Origin: Magnetospirillum sp. WYHS-4
GTDB lineage: Bacteria; Pseudomonadota; Alphaproteobacteria; Rhodospirillales; GLO-3
DNA length: 61,318 nt
Direction: 5' to 3'
Assembly: GCA_039908345.1 (NCBI GenBank)
Contig: JAMOBD010000010.1
Location: forward strand, 1-61,318
Shown: one piece after another, positions 8,956 through 16,275 of the stretch
Layout of the letters: each line of letters begins with the position of its first letter
Position numbering within the stretch: position 1 is the first letter of the stretch
Notes under the pieces: model-generated
The model's input: the letters and a program-made list of their open reading frames with translations, nothing else
What the model was told of the DNA's origin: nothing
Databases searched by the model: none
Made by a program: the position numbers and the translations under genes

Positions 8956-10254
8956 ATGCGGGGCCAGAACGAACGCATCCGTACCTTCGGATTGGGCTTC
9001 CTGATTACGGTACTGGGCTTCCTGGTCGCATACCAGTTCGTCGAACCCGCCCCGCCCAGCACCATCCGCTTGGCGACCGGATCGGCGCTGGGAGCCTATC
9101 AGTTGTTCGGCGAGAGCTATCGCAAGATACTGGCTCGCCAGGGGGTGACTCTCGAGCTGGTGCCCTCGGAAGGATCGGTGGCCAACCTGCGTTCCCTCAA
9201 GGACGAAGCCACCGGCATCCAGGTGGCCTTCGTCCAGGGCGGCACGGCACCGGCGGTAGACCCGTCGGGCCTTACGGCCCTGGGCAGCCTGTTCCTGGAA
9301 CCGCTCTGGGTCTTCATGCGCGAAGGAGAACAGGTGGACCGCCTGAGCCGCCTGAAGGGACGGCGGCTTGCCGTGGGGGCGGAGGGCAGCGGCACCCGAA
9401 TCGTCGCTTTCCGCCTGCTCGACGAGAATGGCATCGGCGCCGACGAGGCGGAAATGCTGCCCCTGGCCGGGCCGGAAGCCCACGTGGCCCTGCAATCGGG
9501 CGAAATCGACGCAGCCCTGGTGGTGGCCTCGCCGCGCGCTCCGCTCATCGAAGCCATGCTGAAGGACGAAAGCCTGCGCCTGATGACTTTCGAGCAGGCC
9601 GAGGCCTACGCGCTACGCACCCGTTACCTTAGCCCCGTGCGCCTGCCGCGCGGCGTGGTCGATCTAGGCGCCGACCTGCCGCCCGCCGACGTGACCCTGG
9701 TGGCACCGGCCGCCATGATGGTGGCGCGCGACGATCTCCATCCGGCGCTGGTGTCTCTGCTACTTCAGACGGCTCGCCAAGTCCACGGCCCCGGCGATCT
9801 GTTCGAGACGCCCGGCACCTTCCCGTCCGCACGATTCGCCGAGTTCCCCCTGAGCGACGAGGCGGAGCGATTCCTCCGTTCCGGCCCGCCGCTGCTGCAA
9901 CAATATCTGCCCTTCTGGGCCGCCAATCTGGTGGATCGCCTCAAGGTGATGCTGATTCCGGTGGTCACCCTGTTGATCCCGTTGTCCAAGATCCTGCCGC
10001 CGGTCTACCGCTGGCGCGTGACATCGCGCATCTCCCGCTGGTACCGCGACCTGCTGGCCATCGAGACCCAGGCGGCCGAGGCCACCGATCCCCAGGCGCT
10101 GAAGGACATGCTGACCCGCCTGAAAGCCATCGACGACGAGGTCAAGCGCCTGCCCGTCCCCCTGTCCTACGCCGACGCGGCCTACTCCTTGCGCATGCAC
10201 ATCCGCTTGGTGCGCGACATCGTCGACCGGCAGGGGAAAGGGGAAGGCGAGTGA
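8956..10254 (+). CDS. Membrane-anchored TAXI-family solute-binding protein
   Basis: A 432-residue protein. Residues about 8-27 form an N-terminal membrane anchor. Residues about 35-310 match the TAXI (TRAP-associated extracytoplasmic immunogenic) periplasmic binding fold: RLATGSALGAYQLFG, then QGGTAPAV and GAEGSGTR. A second hydrophobic segment near residues 330-350 is followed by a charged, probably cytoplasmic helical tail of about 75 residues. No DctQ/DctM membrane subunits are encoded in the window, so it may work as a sensor or adaptor and not as a transporter part. Starts two bases after the second DUF2336 gene. Confidence 0.8.
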   Translation: MRGQNERIRTFGLGFLITVLGFLVAYQFVEPAPPSTIRLATGSALGAYQLFGESYRKILARQGVTLELVPSEGSVANLRSLKDEATGIQVAFVQGGTAPAVDPSGLTALGSLFLEPLWVFMREGEQVDRLSRLKGRRLAVGAEGSGTRIVAFRLLDENGIGADEAEMLPLAGPEAHVALQSGEIDAALVVASPRAPLIEAMLKDESLRLMTFEQAEAYALRTRYLSPVRLPRGVVDLGADLPPADVTLVAPAAMMVARDDLHPALVSLLLQTARQVHGPGDLFETPGTFPSARFAEFPLSDEAERFLRSGPPLLQQYLPFWAANLVDRLKVMLIPVVTLLIPLSKILPPVYRWRVTSRISRWYRDLLAIETQAAEATDPQALKDMLTRLKAIDDEVKRLPVPLSYADAAYSLRMHIRLVRDIVDRQGKGEGE

Positions 10255-10323
10255 CGGCCCCCGGTTGACAGGCCGGGCACGGCGCGGGATCATCGGCGCA
10301 AGACCAATCAAGGGAGGCTCCCC

Positions 10324-10590
10324 ATGGACCGCGTGCTTGAAGGCCTGGACACCATCCGCCAGGAAATCGCCACCCTGCGCGCCGAGCACGACCGCTACAG
10401 CTCGCTGCAGGACGAAAACCGCCGCTTGGCGGCGGACAACGCCGAACTGCGCGAAGAGCTCCTGGAACTGGTGAACGACTACGCGGCGCTGGTCGACCGC
10501 GATTACGGCACCCGCCGCGAACCCCAACCCAGTCTCAACAATTCCGCCATTCAGCGCGCCCGCACCACGCTCGCCAAGAAGGGCGGCTGA
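10324..10590 (+). CDS. Small coiled-coil protein of unknown function
   Basis: An 88-residue hydrophilic protein. Residues about 5-60 show continuous heptad-like leucines, as in LQDENRRLAADNAELREELL, which predicts a coiled coil; the tail is basic and ends AKKGG. No family is recognised. ATG follows GGGAGG by six bases. It is 69 bp after the TAXI gene and may be the last gene of that operon. The FlxA/TolA-like composition does not allow a function. Confidence 0.7.
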   Translation: MDRVLEGLDTIRQEIATLRAEHDRYSSLQDENRRLAADNAELREELLELVNDYAALVDRDYGTRREPQPSLNNSAIQRARTTLAKKGG

Positions 10591-10672
10591 GGCAAGGGGG
10601 CTTTCAGGGGAGAATTCCTTTGAAACCCTGTGACGATGCAGAAACCCTGCGGCGCGGTTTGTCGGGTAAACA

Positions 10673-12535
10673 TCAGTAACTTGTATTGTCGGTCCACATG
10701 GAAGGCTCGAAACGGACGACTTGGTTGCGCCCCTTTTCCTTGGCTTGGTAGAGCGCCACGTCGGCGAACTTGAGTGCCTGCCAGAAGGTTCCGCTGTCTT
10801 CCGGAAATCCGGCCACGCCGATGGAAATGGTCTTCTTCAGTTTGGCGGTCGGGGTAATGACTTCCATGGCCTCGACCGTGGTCCGAATCTTCTCGGCGAC
10901 GGGGATGGCGGCCTCGACCCTTGTATCGACGAGGACGATGAGGAATTCTTCTCCACCGAAACGGATGACCAAGTCGTTGGCCCGCACCGACTGGCGCAGC
11001 GCCTTGGCCAGTTCCTTGATCACGACGTCCCCGGCATCGTGGCCGTAGGTGTCGTTGACCATCTTAAAGTGGTCGAGATCGAGCATCATGATCGTCAAGC
11101 CCGCCTTGTGGCGCTCGGCGTTGGCGACCAGGGTGTCCATGTACTCTTCGAGGAAACGGCGGTTGTTGAGGCCGGTCATGGGGTCGCGCAGGCTCGATTC
11201 CTTGAGGGTCGCCATCAGGCGCTTGCTCTCCAGCACCGGGGCCGTCTCGCGAAGGTAGACGTTGATCAGGGGGAGTTTTTCGATGATATCGGCCTCGTTG
11301 CCCCCATGGGTCACCAGTTGCAGGACATTGCCGACCCCGCCCGACTGGATGACCGGGATGCATACGTGTCGGCGGCTGCCCGGCCCGTCCTTGGGCCTGA
11401 AGGAATAGCAGATGTCTGGATTCTCGATGCCGTTGACCGTATGGCCGGTGCGCCGCGCCCGGCAAGCCTCGGCGCGCACGGTGATCTGCATGTCGCACCA
11501 GCGGCAGGCGGCATCCTTCTCGCCATCGACGATGAGCGGAAGAATCTGCGTCTTGTTGGAATGCATCTCATAGATGGAATATTCGTGGATATCGAGCTCG
11601 TTGCCAAGCACCCGGGACAGACGCTCGTATATCTCTTCCTTGGTTTCATCCTCCTCGATGGCCTGCTTGAAATGAGCCGCCCTGGTCAGACCGCTGACCA
11701 TGTCGATGGTGGCATCGAGCAGGTTCTCGCCGGCCTTGGGAGACCGCTTGGTCAGACGGGCGACGTTGTCGCCGATCTGGTGGAGGCCATTATCGAGAAA
11801 TGTCAGCAGCCCGTTGAGGTCGGTGGCGATCTTGCCAAGTTCATCGTTGCTCGACTGCGTGACGCGGGCTTTGAAGTCCCCTGCAAGGGCCTTCTGGACG
11901 ACATGTTCGACATCGACGGCGGTCTGCGTGATGGGCTTAATCACCCGGCGCACGAGAACGAGCGAGATCGCGGCGAACACCGCCACCGTTCCGACGATGC
12001 CGGCAATGATCATCAAGGCCTTGTACTTGAGGTTGCCAATGGACATCGAGAGGGTCACCGCGCCCAATACTGTCCCTTCGGGAACCTGGTGGCACTCAAG
12101 GCAATTGGGGGAACCCTTTGCGGTGGCAGTGAAGGGGATTGTGCCCCTGAAGATCGTATCCCCATCAACCTCGACGACTTCGTAGGCCGTCCTCCCCTCG
12201 TCGATGACCCGGCGCTCAAGCTCATCGACAGGCGCCTCCTGGGTGAGGCCCTCGCCGAACTGGTTGATAACCTTGGGCGAGCGGACCACACGAGCCGAGG
12301 AAAGACCTTGGACGTCCATCAGGCGGCGCAGAAAGTTCTCCCGCTTGTCGATGACCCCGTTGATCATCGATTCGGTCAGATGGACCCGCACGATCTCGGC
12401 GGCCGTCCGGATATGTTCAGACGACGAAGCGATGGAAAACGACCGGAATGCATAAAGGTTTATCGCAACAAGCATGGCAATGAGGCCGATGGCGATGATT
12501 GTAAACGCCAACATGACCTTGGAATTCAGACGCAC
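10673..12535 (-). CDS. Diguanylate cyclase with periplasmic c-type haem motif (HAMP-GGDEF)
   Basis: A 620-residue membrane sensor. Segments at about 8-30 and 172-195 flank a periplasmic domain of about 140 residues that ends in a CXXCH site (SPNCLECH, Cys145/Cys148/His149), as in haem-binding or Tll0287-like (DUF3365) sensors. A HAMP region follows at about 200-250, then a cysteine-containing GAF-like segment (about 310-450) and a GGEEF domain (about 527-531) preceded by the RAND I-site. It probably makes c-di-GMP in response to redox or gas binding at haem. Start: GTG at 12535 behind GAGGGAGAAACT; an in-frame start at 12592 has no good ribosome site. Stop lies in a gap convergent with the coiled-coil gene. 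Confidence 0.85.
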   Translation of the reverse strand: MRLNSKVMLAFTIIAIGLIAMLVAINLYAFRSFSIASSSEHIRTAAEIVRVHLTESMINGVIDKRENFLRRLMDVQGLSSARVVRSPKVINQFGEGLTQEAPVDELERRVIDEGRTAYEVVEVDGDTIFRGTIPFTATAKGSPNCLECHQVPEGTVLGAVTLSMSIGNLKYKALMIIAGIVGTVAVFAAISLVLVRRVIKPITQTAVDVEHVVQKALAGDFKARVTQSSNDELGKIATDLNGLLTFLDNGLHQIGDNVARLTKRSPKAGENLLDATIDMVSGLTRAAHFKQAIEEDETKEEIYERLSRVLGNELDIHEYSIYEMHSNKTQILPLIVDGEKDAACRWCDMQITVRAEACRARRTGHTVNGIENPDICYSFRPKDGPGSRRHVCIPVIQSGGVGNVLQLVTHGGNEADIIEKLPLINVYLRETAPVLESKRLMATLKESSLRDPMTGLNNRRFLEEYMDTLVANAERHKAGLTIMMLDLDHFKMVNDTYGHDAGDVVIKELAKALRQSVRANDLVIRFGGEEFLIVLVDTRVEAAIPVAEKIRTTVEAMEVITPTAKLKKTISIGVAGFPEDSGTFWQALKFADVALYQAKEKGRNQVVRFEPSMWTDNTSY

Positions 12536-12849
12536 AGTTTCTCCCTCGCCCGGCGAAACAACCCTAGAAACATGTGGGATTTTCCAAGCCATCTCCCCCC
12601 CCCTACCCCAAAGTCGGCTTAACTTAGCTTTTAGAAAGATTAAAAGCTAGAATTAAAATATATTATTTCCGCCCATGTGCTTCTCATGGGGAAAAAAATA
12701 CTACCGTGAACATGAATAACGCGAATTAGCCCCCACCCTTATCCACATATTGGAGGCTGATTACCTGCAACCAAGGCCGTTACACACCATGTGGCCAGGA
12801 CAGCCACCTTGAAGCACGCGGAACGACCGGTTCGGTGGGGAACGGGAGT
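12536..12849. other. AT-rich intergenic region between diguanylate cyclase and tRNA-Gln
   Basis: This 314-base stretch holds no convincing gene. Its central part (about 12620-12720) is far richer in A and T than the rest of the window and contains a perfect inverted repeat described separately. A weak GTGGC/GCCAC hairpin near 12790-12806 lies downstream of the tRNA but lacks a T run. The leftward promoter of the cyclase gene must lie here; no single pair of hexamers stands out. Confidence 0.5.
12625..12649. repeat. Perfect 9-bp inverted repeat with 7-bp spacer
   Basis: TAGCTTTTA, spacer GAAAGAT, then TAAAAGCTA. The arms are fully complementary. It lies 90 bp upstream of the haem diguanylate cyclase start, in AT-rich DNA. 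It could be an operator for a dimeric regulator or part of a transcript end; nothing in the sequence decides between these. Confidence 0.6.
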
Positions 12850-12924
12850 TGGCTGGGGCGCCAGGATTCGAACCTGGGAATGGCGGTACCAAAAACCGCT
12901 GCCTTACCGCTTGGCTACGCCCCA
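12850..12924 (-). tRNA. tRNA-Gln (anticodon TTG)
   Basis: Read on the minus strand the gene begins TGGGGCGTAGCCAAGCGG and folds into a full cloverleaf: acceptor TGGGGCG/CGCCCCA, D arm with AAGCGGTAAGGC, anticodon stem GCGGT/ACCGC around loop TTTTGGT (anticodon TTG, reading CAA), T arm CCAGGTTCGAATCCTGG, discriminator G and an encoded CCA. It serves glutamine codons. A TTGCAG-N17-TATGGT promoter lies just upstream. Confidence 0.95.
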
Positions 12925-12938
12925 ACCGGAAGCGGCGC

Positions 12939-12967
12939 ACCATAAGGCCAATCGCGCCGCCCTGCAA
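12939..12967 (-). promoter_or_regulatory. Sigma70-type promoter of tRNA-Gln
   Basis: On the minus strand TTGCAG (12967-12962), a 17-base spacer and TATGGT (12944-12939) end 14 bases before the mature tRNA 5' end. A perfect TTGACA at 12991-12986 has a poor partner (GTTGCA), so this pair is preferred. Prediction from hexamers and spacing only. Confidence 0.5.
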
Positions 12968-13035
12968 CACCCGACCTGGGACCTTTGTCAAACGCGCGCC
13001 GGCCCCAGTGACAAAATCAGCTCGCGACACTCATC

Positions 13036-13064
13036 TTGAAGATCGAGGACAGGTAGGCTATACT
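13036..13064 (+). promoter_or_regulatory. Sigma70-type promoter for the three-gene small-protein cluster
   Basis: TTGAAG, a 17-base spacer and TATACT match the housekeeping consensus well. It lies 43 bp upstream of the first small gene, which has its own strong AAAGGAGG ribosome site. Prediction from sequence only. Confidence 0.55.
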
Positions 13065-13106
13065 TTCGCCTCGTAGAAGCGTCTCGTCTCCAGAAAGGAG
13101 GATGAA

Positions 13107-13340
13107 ATGGCCATGGAACCTTTAGGCTCCGTTTTTTCGAGTGCCTACCAGTCGGCGGTCCGTCAGGCCCCGCAGGAAGTGCAGGTAGCTACCGCGGCGG
13201 TGACTACCGTCGGGCAGGTCGATGCGGTCCAGGTTGGCGTTTCCAACCAAGGGACGGTCGGCGACGAGGCCAAGAACAACACTCCGAAGGCCCCCCCGGT
13301 CGCCCCCCACCTCGGTCGTCTTGTCGACGAAGAGGCTTAA
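13107..13340 (+). CDS. Small hypothetical protein (77 aa)
   Basis: A short acidic protein rich in Ala, Val and Gln, with no cysteine, membrane segment or known motif; the C-terminal third is Pro-rich and probably disordered. It has a near-consensus ribosome site (AAGGAGGATGAA before ATG) and a good sigma70 promoter, so it is probably well expressed. It starts a run of three small genes. Function unknown. Confidence 0.65.
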   Translation: MAMEPLGSVFSSAYQSAVRQAPQEVQVATAAVTTVGQVDAVQVGVSNQGTVGDEAKNNTPKAPPVAPHLGRLVDEEA

Positions 13341-13379
13341 GCTCCTGCCCTTTAATCTTCGAGACTTGGAGGTTCTGTC

Positions 13380-13691
13380 ATGGCAACGGAAATCAATGGG
13401 GTCCCACCGGTCGGTTCGGAACGCCTGATCGTTCAGCCGGCTTTGGCGTTTTCCAGGGAAGCGACCCAGAGTCAACGGGAATACGCCGAACAGGCGCGCC
13501 AGGAAGCCCTGGAAGCCCAGAAGGAGGAGCGGGCCAAGGCCGCCGCAGCCGCGGAACAGGCCGACAAGTCCGCCCAGCACGACGCTCCGGAACAACAGCC
13601 GGGCAGCGGCGGCGGCGAGAAGGAAGCCGGCCAGGGGGACGACAAGTCGCCGGCGCCTCAGACCAAGGCGCATGTGAGCATCGTCGCTTGA
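13380..13691 (+). CDS. Small charged, probably disordered protein (103 aa)
   Basis: Residues about 25-65 form a long charged helix (SREYAEQARQEALEAQKEE region) rich in Ala, Glu, Gln and Lys, predicted to be a coiled coil. The tail is Gly/Pro/Gln-rich and likely disordered. GGAGG precedes the ATG by nine bases. The stop overlaps the TTG start of the next gene. No family is recognised. Confidence 0.65.
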   Translation: MATEINGVPPVGSERLIVQPALAFSREATQSQREYAEQARQEALEAQKEERAKAAAAAEQADKSAQHDAPEQQPGSGGGEKEAGQGDDKSPAPQTKAHVSIVA

Positions 13692-14026
13692 TCGGCGTTG
13701 GCGACCGCGTCCGGGCTCGTCGTCTTTGGCTTTCGTCTTTGGGATTGGCCTTATGGATGGCAGTGGGGTCGGTGGCCTTCGCGCAGGGAGGCCCGACGCC
13801 GCGCCGGGATTCACCGGGCGCCATGGTCGATGAGACCCTGAGCCGCCTGCTCGGCCTCATCGAGACCTTCCTGCAAGCAGTCCCCAGTTATGAGACACCG
13901 GAAATCCAGGATAACGGTGACATCGTCATCCGCCGCAAGAAGCCGCCGACGGAGTCGCCCACGCCGCCCAAGTCCGGCCCCATGCCTCCGAAGAAAACTC
14001 CCGGCCCGGACACGACGCGCACCTGA
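13688..14026 (+). CDS. Small secreted hypothetical protein (112 aa)
   Basis: The N-terminus has basic residues, then a hydrophobic stretch (about residues 13-31) ending VAFAQ, consistent with a Sec signal peptide. The mature part has an amphipathic helix (ETLSRLLGLIETFLQAV) and a Pro/Lys-rich tail containing repeated PP(K) units. Start TTG at 13688 overlaps the upstream stop by four bases. Probably periplasmic; function unknown. Third of three genes on one likely transcript. Confidence 0.6.
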   Translation: MIGVGDRVRARRLWLSSLGLALWMAVGSVAFAQGGPTPRRDSPGAMVDETLSRLLGLIETFLQAVPSYETPEIQDNGDIVIRRKKPPTESPTPPKSGPMPPKKTPGPDTTRT

Positions 14027-14173
14027 TCCGGTATCCCTCGCAATCCCATATGTTGTGTGACGTCTGAGAGACATCCACAAAAAGGGCTGGGATTAGCTTC
14101 GACTTTTGCATAGACTCTTTCCGTGGATTCGTTCCGGGAGGGTCGTTTTCCCAGTGGCCGCCAGCAGGCAGAC

Positions 14174-14274
14174 AGGACCAAGGTCCCCCTCGCCCGTCGC
14201 CCGTCCAGACAACGGGCGAGCCGTCGCCTCTTCCCTTTCCCCACCGTCGCCGACGCCTCCTTTGTGGAGGCGTC
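14174..14274 (+). promoter_or_regulatory. Hairpin-rich leader upstream of phoH, ending in a terminator-like stem
   Basis: Three elements occur in order: the self-complementary GGACCAAGGTCC; two tandem copies of TCGCCCGT (14190-14197 and 14197-14204) that can each pair with ACGGGCGA at 14212-14219; and a perfect stem GACGCCTCC-TTTGT-GGAGGCGTC at 14252-14274 followed by TTTCG. The last stem sits 41 bases before the phoH ATG. Competing pairing before a terminator-like stem is how attenuators look, but no known riboswitch class was recognised. Confidence 0.4.
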
Positions 14275-14315
14275 TTTCGTTTCGGGCCATCCCCTGCCAG
14301 AGGAGACCTTGAACC

Positions 14316-15044
14316 ATGACCAAGCGTGCCGCCCGCCAAGCCAAGACATCCGCCACCGTCCGCGCCCTGGTGCCCGTGCGCGCCGGCTGGGACCCGCTGG
14401 AGGAAGGCCACCGCGACATGAGCTACCGCCGCCACGTGCGGCCGCGCAGCGCCAACCAGGAAGCCCTGATGGCGGCCATCGCCGAGAGGGGCGTGGTGCT
14501 CGCCCTGGGCCCGGCCGGCACGGGCAAGACCTACCTGGCCATCGCCAAGGCGGTGGAAGCCCTGGAAGACCGGCAGGTCGAACGCATCGTGCTCACCCGC
14601 CCCGCCGTGGAAGCCGGCGAAAGCCTGGGCTTTCTGCCCGGCGACATGCAGGAAAAGCTGGCGCCCTACCTGCGCCCGCTCTACGACGCGCTGACCGACC
14701 GCCTGGGCGGCAAGCGGCTGAAGGCCCTGCTGGCCGACGGCAGCATCGAGATCGCTCCCGTGGCCTTCATGCGCGGCCGGACCTTGAACAACGCCTTCGT
14801 GGTCATCGACGAGGCCCAGAACTGCACCTATGGCCAGCTCAAGATGCTGCTGACCCGGCTGGGGTGGCATTCCACCATGGTGATGACCGGCGATCCCGAC
14901 CAGACCGACCTGCTGCCCGGCCTGTCCGGTCTGTCCGACATCGCCGCCCGCCTGGACCGTCTGCCGGACGTGGCGGTGGTCCGCCTGACCGACGTCGACA
15001 TCGTCCGCCATCCCTTGGTCGCCAGCATGCTGACGGTTATTTGA
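14316..15044 (+). CDS. phoH: PhoH-family ATPase
   Basis: A 242-residue PhoH-like P-loop protein. Walker A is GPAGTGKTYLA (about residue 65), Walker B FVVIDEAQN, and GDPDQTD is the family's sensor motif. PhoH proteins are ATPases linked to RNA metabolism and phosphate starvation in some bacteria; the exact role is unsettled. It lacks the N-terminal extension of full-length alphaproteobacterial PhoH near ybeY, so it resembles a shorter stand-alone form. A hairpin-rich leader precedes it. ATG is preceded by AGAGGAGACC. Confidence 0.85.
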   Translation: MTKRAARQAKTSATVRALVPVRAGWDPLEEGHRDMSYRRHVRPRSANQEALMAAIAERGVVLALGPAGTGKTYLAIAKAVEALEDRQVERIVLTRPAVEAGESLGFLPGDMQEKLAPYLRPLYDALTDRLGGKRLKALLADGSIEIAPVAFMRGRTLNNAFVVIDEAQNCTYGQLKMLLTRLGWHSTMVMTGDPDQTDLLPGLSGLSDIAARLDRLPDVAVVRLTDVDIVRHPLVASMLTVI

Positions 15045-15134
15045 CGCCGGCCTATTCTCCCCCTTTCCCCCCCAACCCATATTTCGGCTATGGTGGGGAA
15101 AGGCGTTCCAGAATGGAAACGGGAGTCCCCGGTC

Positions 15135-16226
15135 ATGGCCGACGACTACAGGATCGACAGCCACAAGCTGATCTACCACCCCGAACGGGTCGCCCAATTG
15201 CTGGCGGCGCGGGACGACTGGGAAAAGGCCAAATCGGTCTATCCCATCTACATGGAGGTCTCGCCGATCGGAGCCTGCAACCATCGTTGCGTCTTCTGCG
15301 GCGTCGACTACATCGGCTATAAGCCCGACATGCTGGACCTGGAGGTCATGCGCCTCCGCCTTCCCGAAATGGGACGCCTGGGCGTGCGCAGCATCATGTA
15401 CGCCGGCGAGGGCGAGCCCATGCTGCACAAGAAGATCGTCGATCTGGTCGAGATCGCCAAGGCGTCCGGCATCGACGTCTCGTTCACCACCAACGGCACC
15501 ATCCTGCCCAAGGGATTCATCGAGCGCGCCTTGCCGCTGACCTCATGGATCAAGGTGTCGATCAACGCCGGAACGGCGGAAACCTATGCCCAGCTCCACC
15601 GCACCAAGCCGGAGGACTTCGGCCAGGCGGTCGCCAACCTGAAGGCCCTGGCCCAGGCGCGCGGGCCGGGCGGTTGCACCATCGGCGCCCAGATCCTGCT
15701 GCTGCCCGAGAACGCCCGCGAGATCGAGACCCTGGCGCTGCTCTGCCGCGACGAGATCGGGCTCGACTACCTGGTGGTCAAGCCCTACTCCCAGCACGTC
15801 TTCAGCAAGACGCGGAAGTACGAAGGCCTGGACTACAATTCCCTGATCGCCGTCGGCGAAGGCCTGGAACGCTTCGACACGGACAAGTTCAAGGTGGTGT
15901 TCCGCGGCCATACCATGCGCAAGTACAGCCGGTCGGACCGCTATCCGCGCTGCTATTCGGTGCCCTTCCTCTGGGCCTACATCATGGCCAACGGAACGGT
16001 TTCGGGCTGCAGCGCCTACCTGTTGGACAAGCGCTTCGAGTTCGGCAACGTCAACGAGGCCGGCTTCCAGGAAATCTGGGAAGGCGAACGGCGCAAGGCC
16101 AACTACCATTTCATCATGAACGAACTCGACATCGAGCACTGCCGGCGCAACTGCCGCATGGACGAGGTCAACCGGTATCTCTACCAACTGGTCGACAATC
16201 CGCCGCCTCATGTGAATTTCATTTAG
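15135..16226 (+). CDS. Radical SAM protein with SPASM-like C-terminal cysteines
   Basis: A 363-residue radical SAM enzyme. The iron-sulfur motif CNHRCVFC (about residues 41-48) binds the SAM-cleaving [4Fe-4S] cluster; YAGEGEP is the glycine-rich SAM loop. Cysteines after residue 270 (RCYS, SGCSAY, EHCRRNC) resemble a SPASM or twitch region carrying an auxiliary cluster. The substrate cannot be told from sequence. The gene is 49 bp before a ThDP enzyme and may be co-transcribed with it. Start ATG at 15135 behind GGGAGT; an upstream ATG at 15090 is in frame. Confidence 0.8.
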   Translation: MADDYRIDSHKLIYHPERVAQLLAARDDWEKAKSVYPIYMEVSPIGACNHRCVFCGVDYIGYKPDMLDLEVMRLRLPEMGRLGVRSIMYAGEGEPMLHKKIVDLVEIAKASGIDVSFTTNGTILPKGFIERALPLTSWIKVSINAGTAETYAQLHRTKPEDFGQAVANLKALAQARGPGGCTIGAQILLLPENAREIETLALLCRDEIGLDYLVVKPYSQHVFSKTRKYEGLDYNSLIAVGEGLERFDTDKFKVVFRGHTMRKYSRSDRYPRCYSVPFLWAYIMANGTVSGCSAYLLDKRFEFGNVNEAGFQEIWEGERRKANYHFIMNELDIEHCRRNCRMDEVNRYLYQLVDNPPPHVNFI

Positions 16227-16275
16227 GCGAGCTCCTGGATCGACCGGGCGCCCGGCGGAGGGGGAGAATAGGACG

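Noticed and set aside
10622-10649. Two GAAACCCTG repeats downstream of the coiled-coil gene
   Set aside because: Only two copies with no further structure; insufficient for a CRISPR or regulatory array.
10721-12622. A plus-strand frame of 633 codons opposite the haem diguanylate cyclase
   Set aside because: The minus strand carries CXXCH, HAMP and GGEEF in frame; the plus frame shows nothing recognisable.
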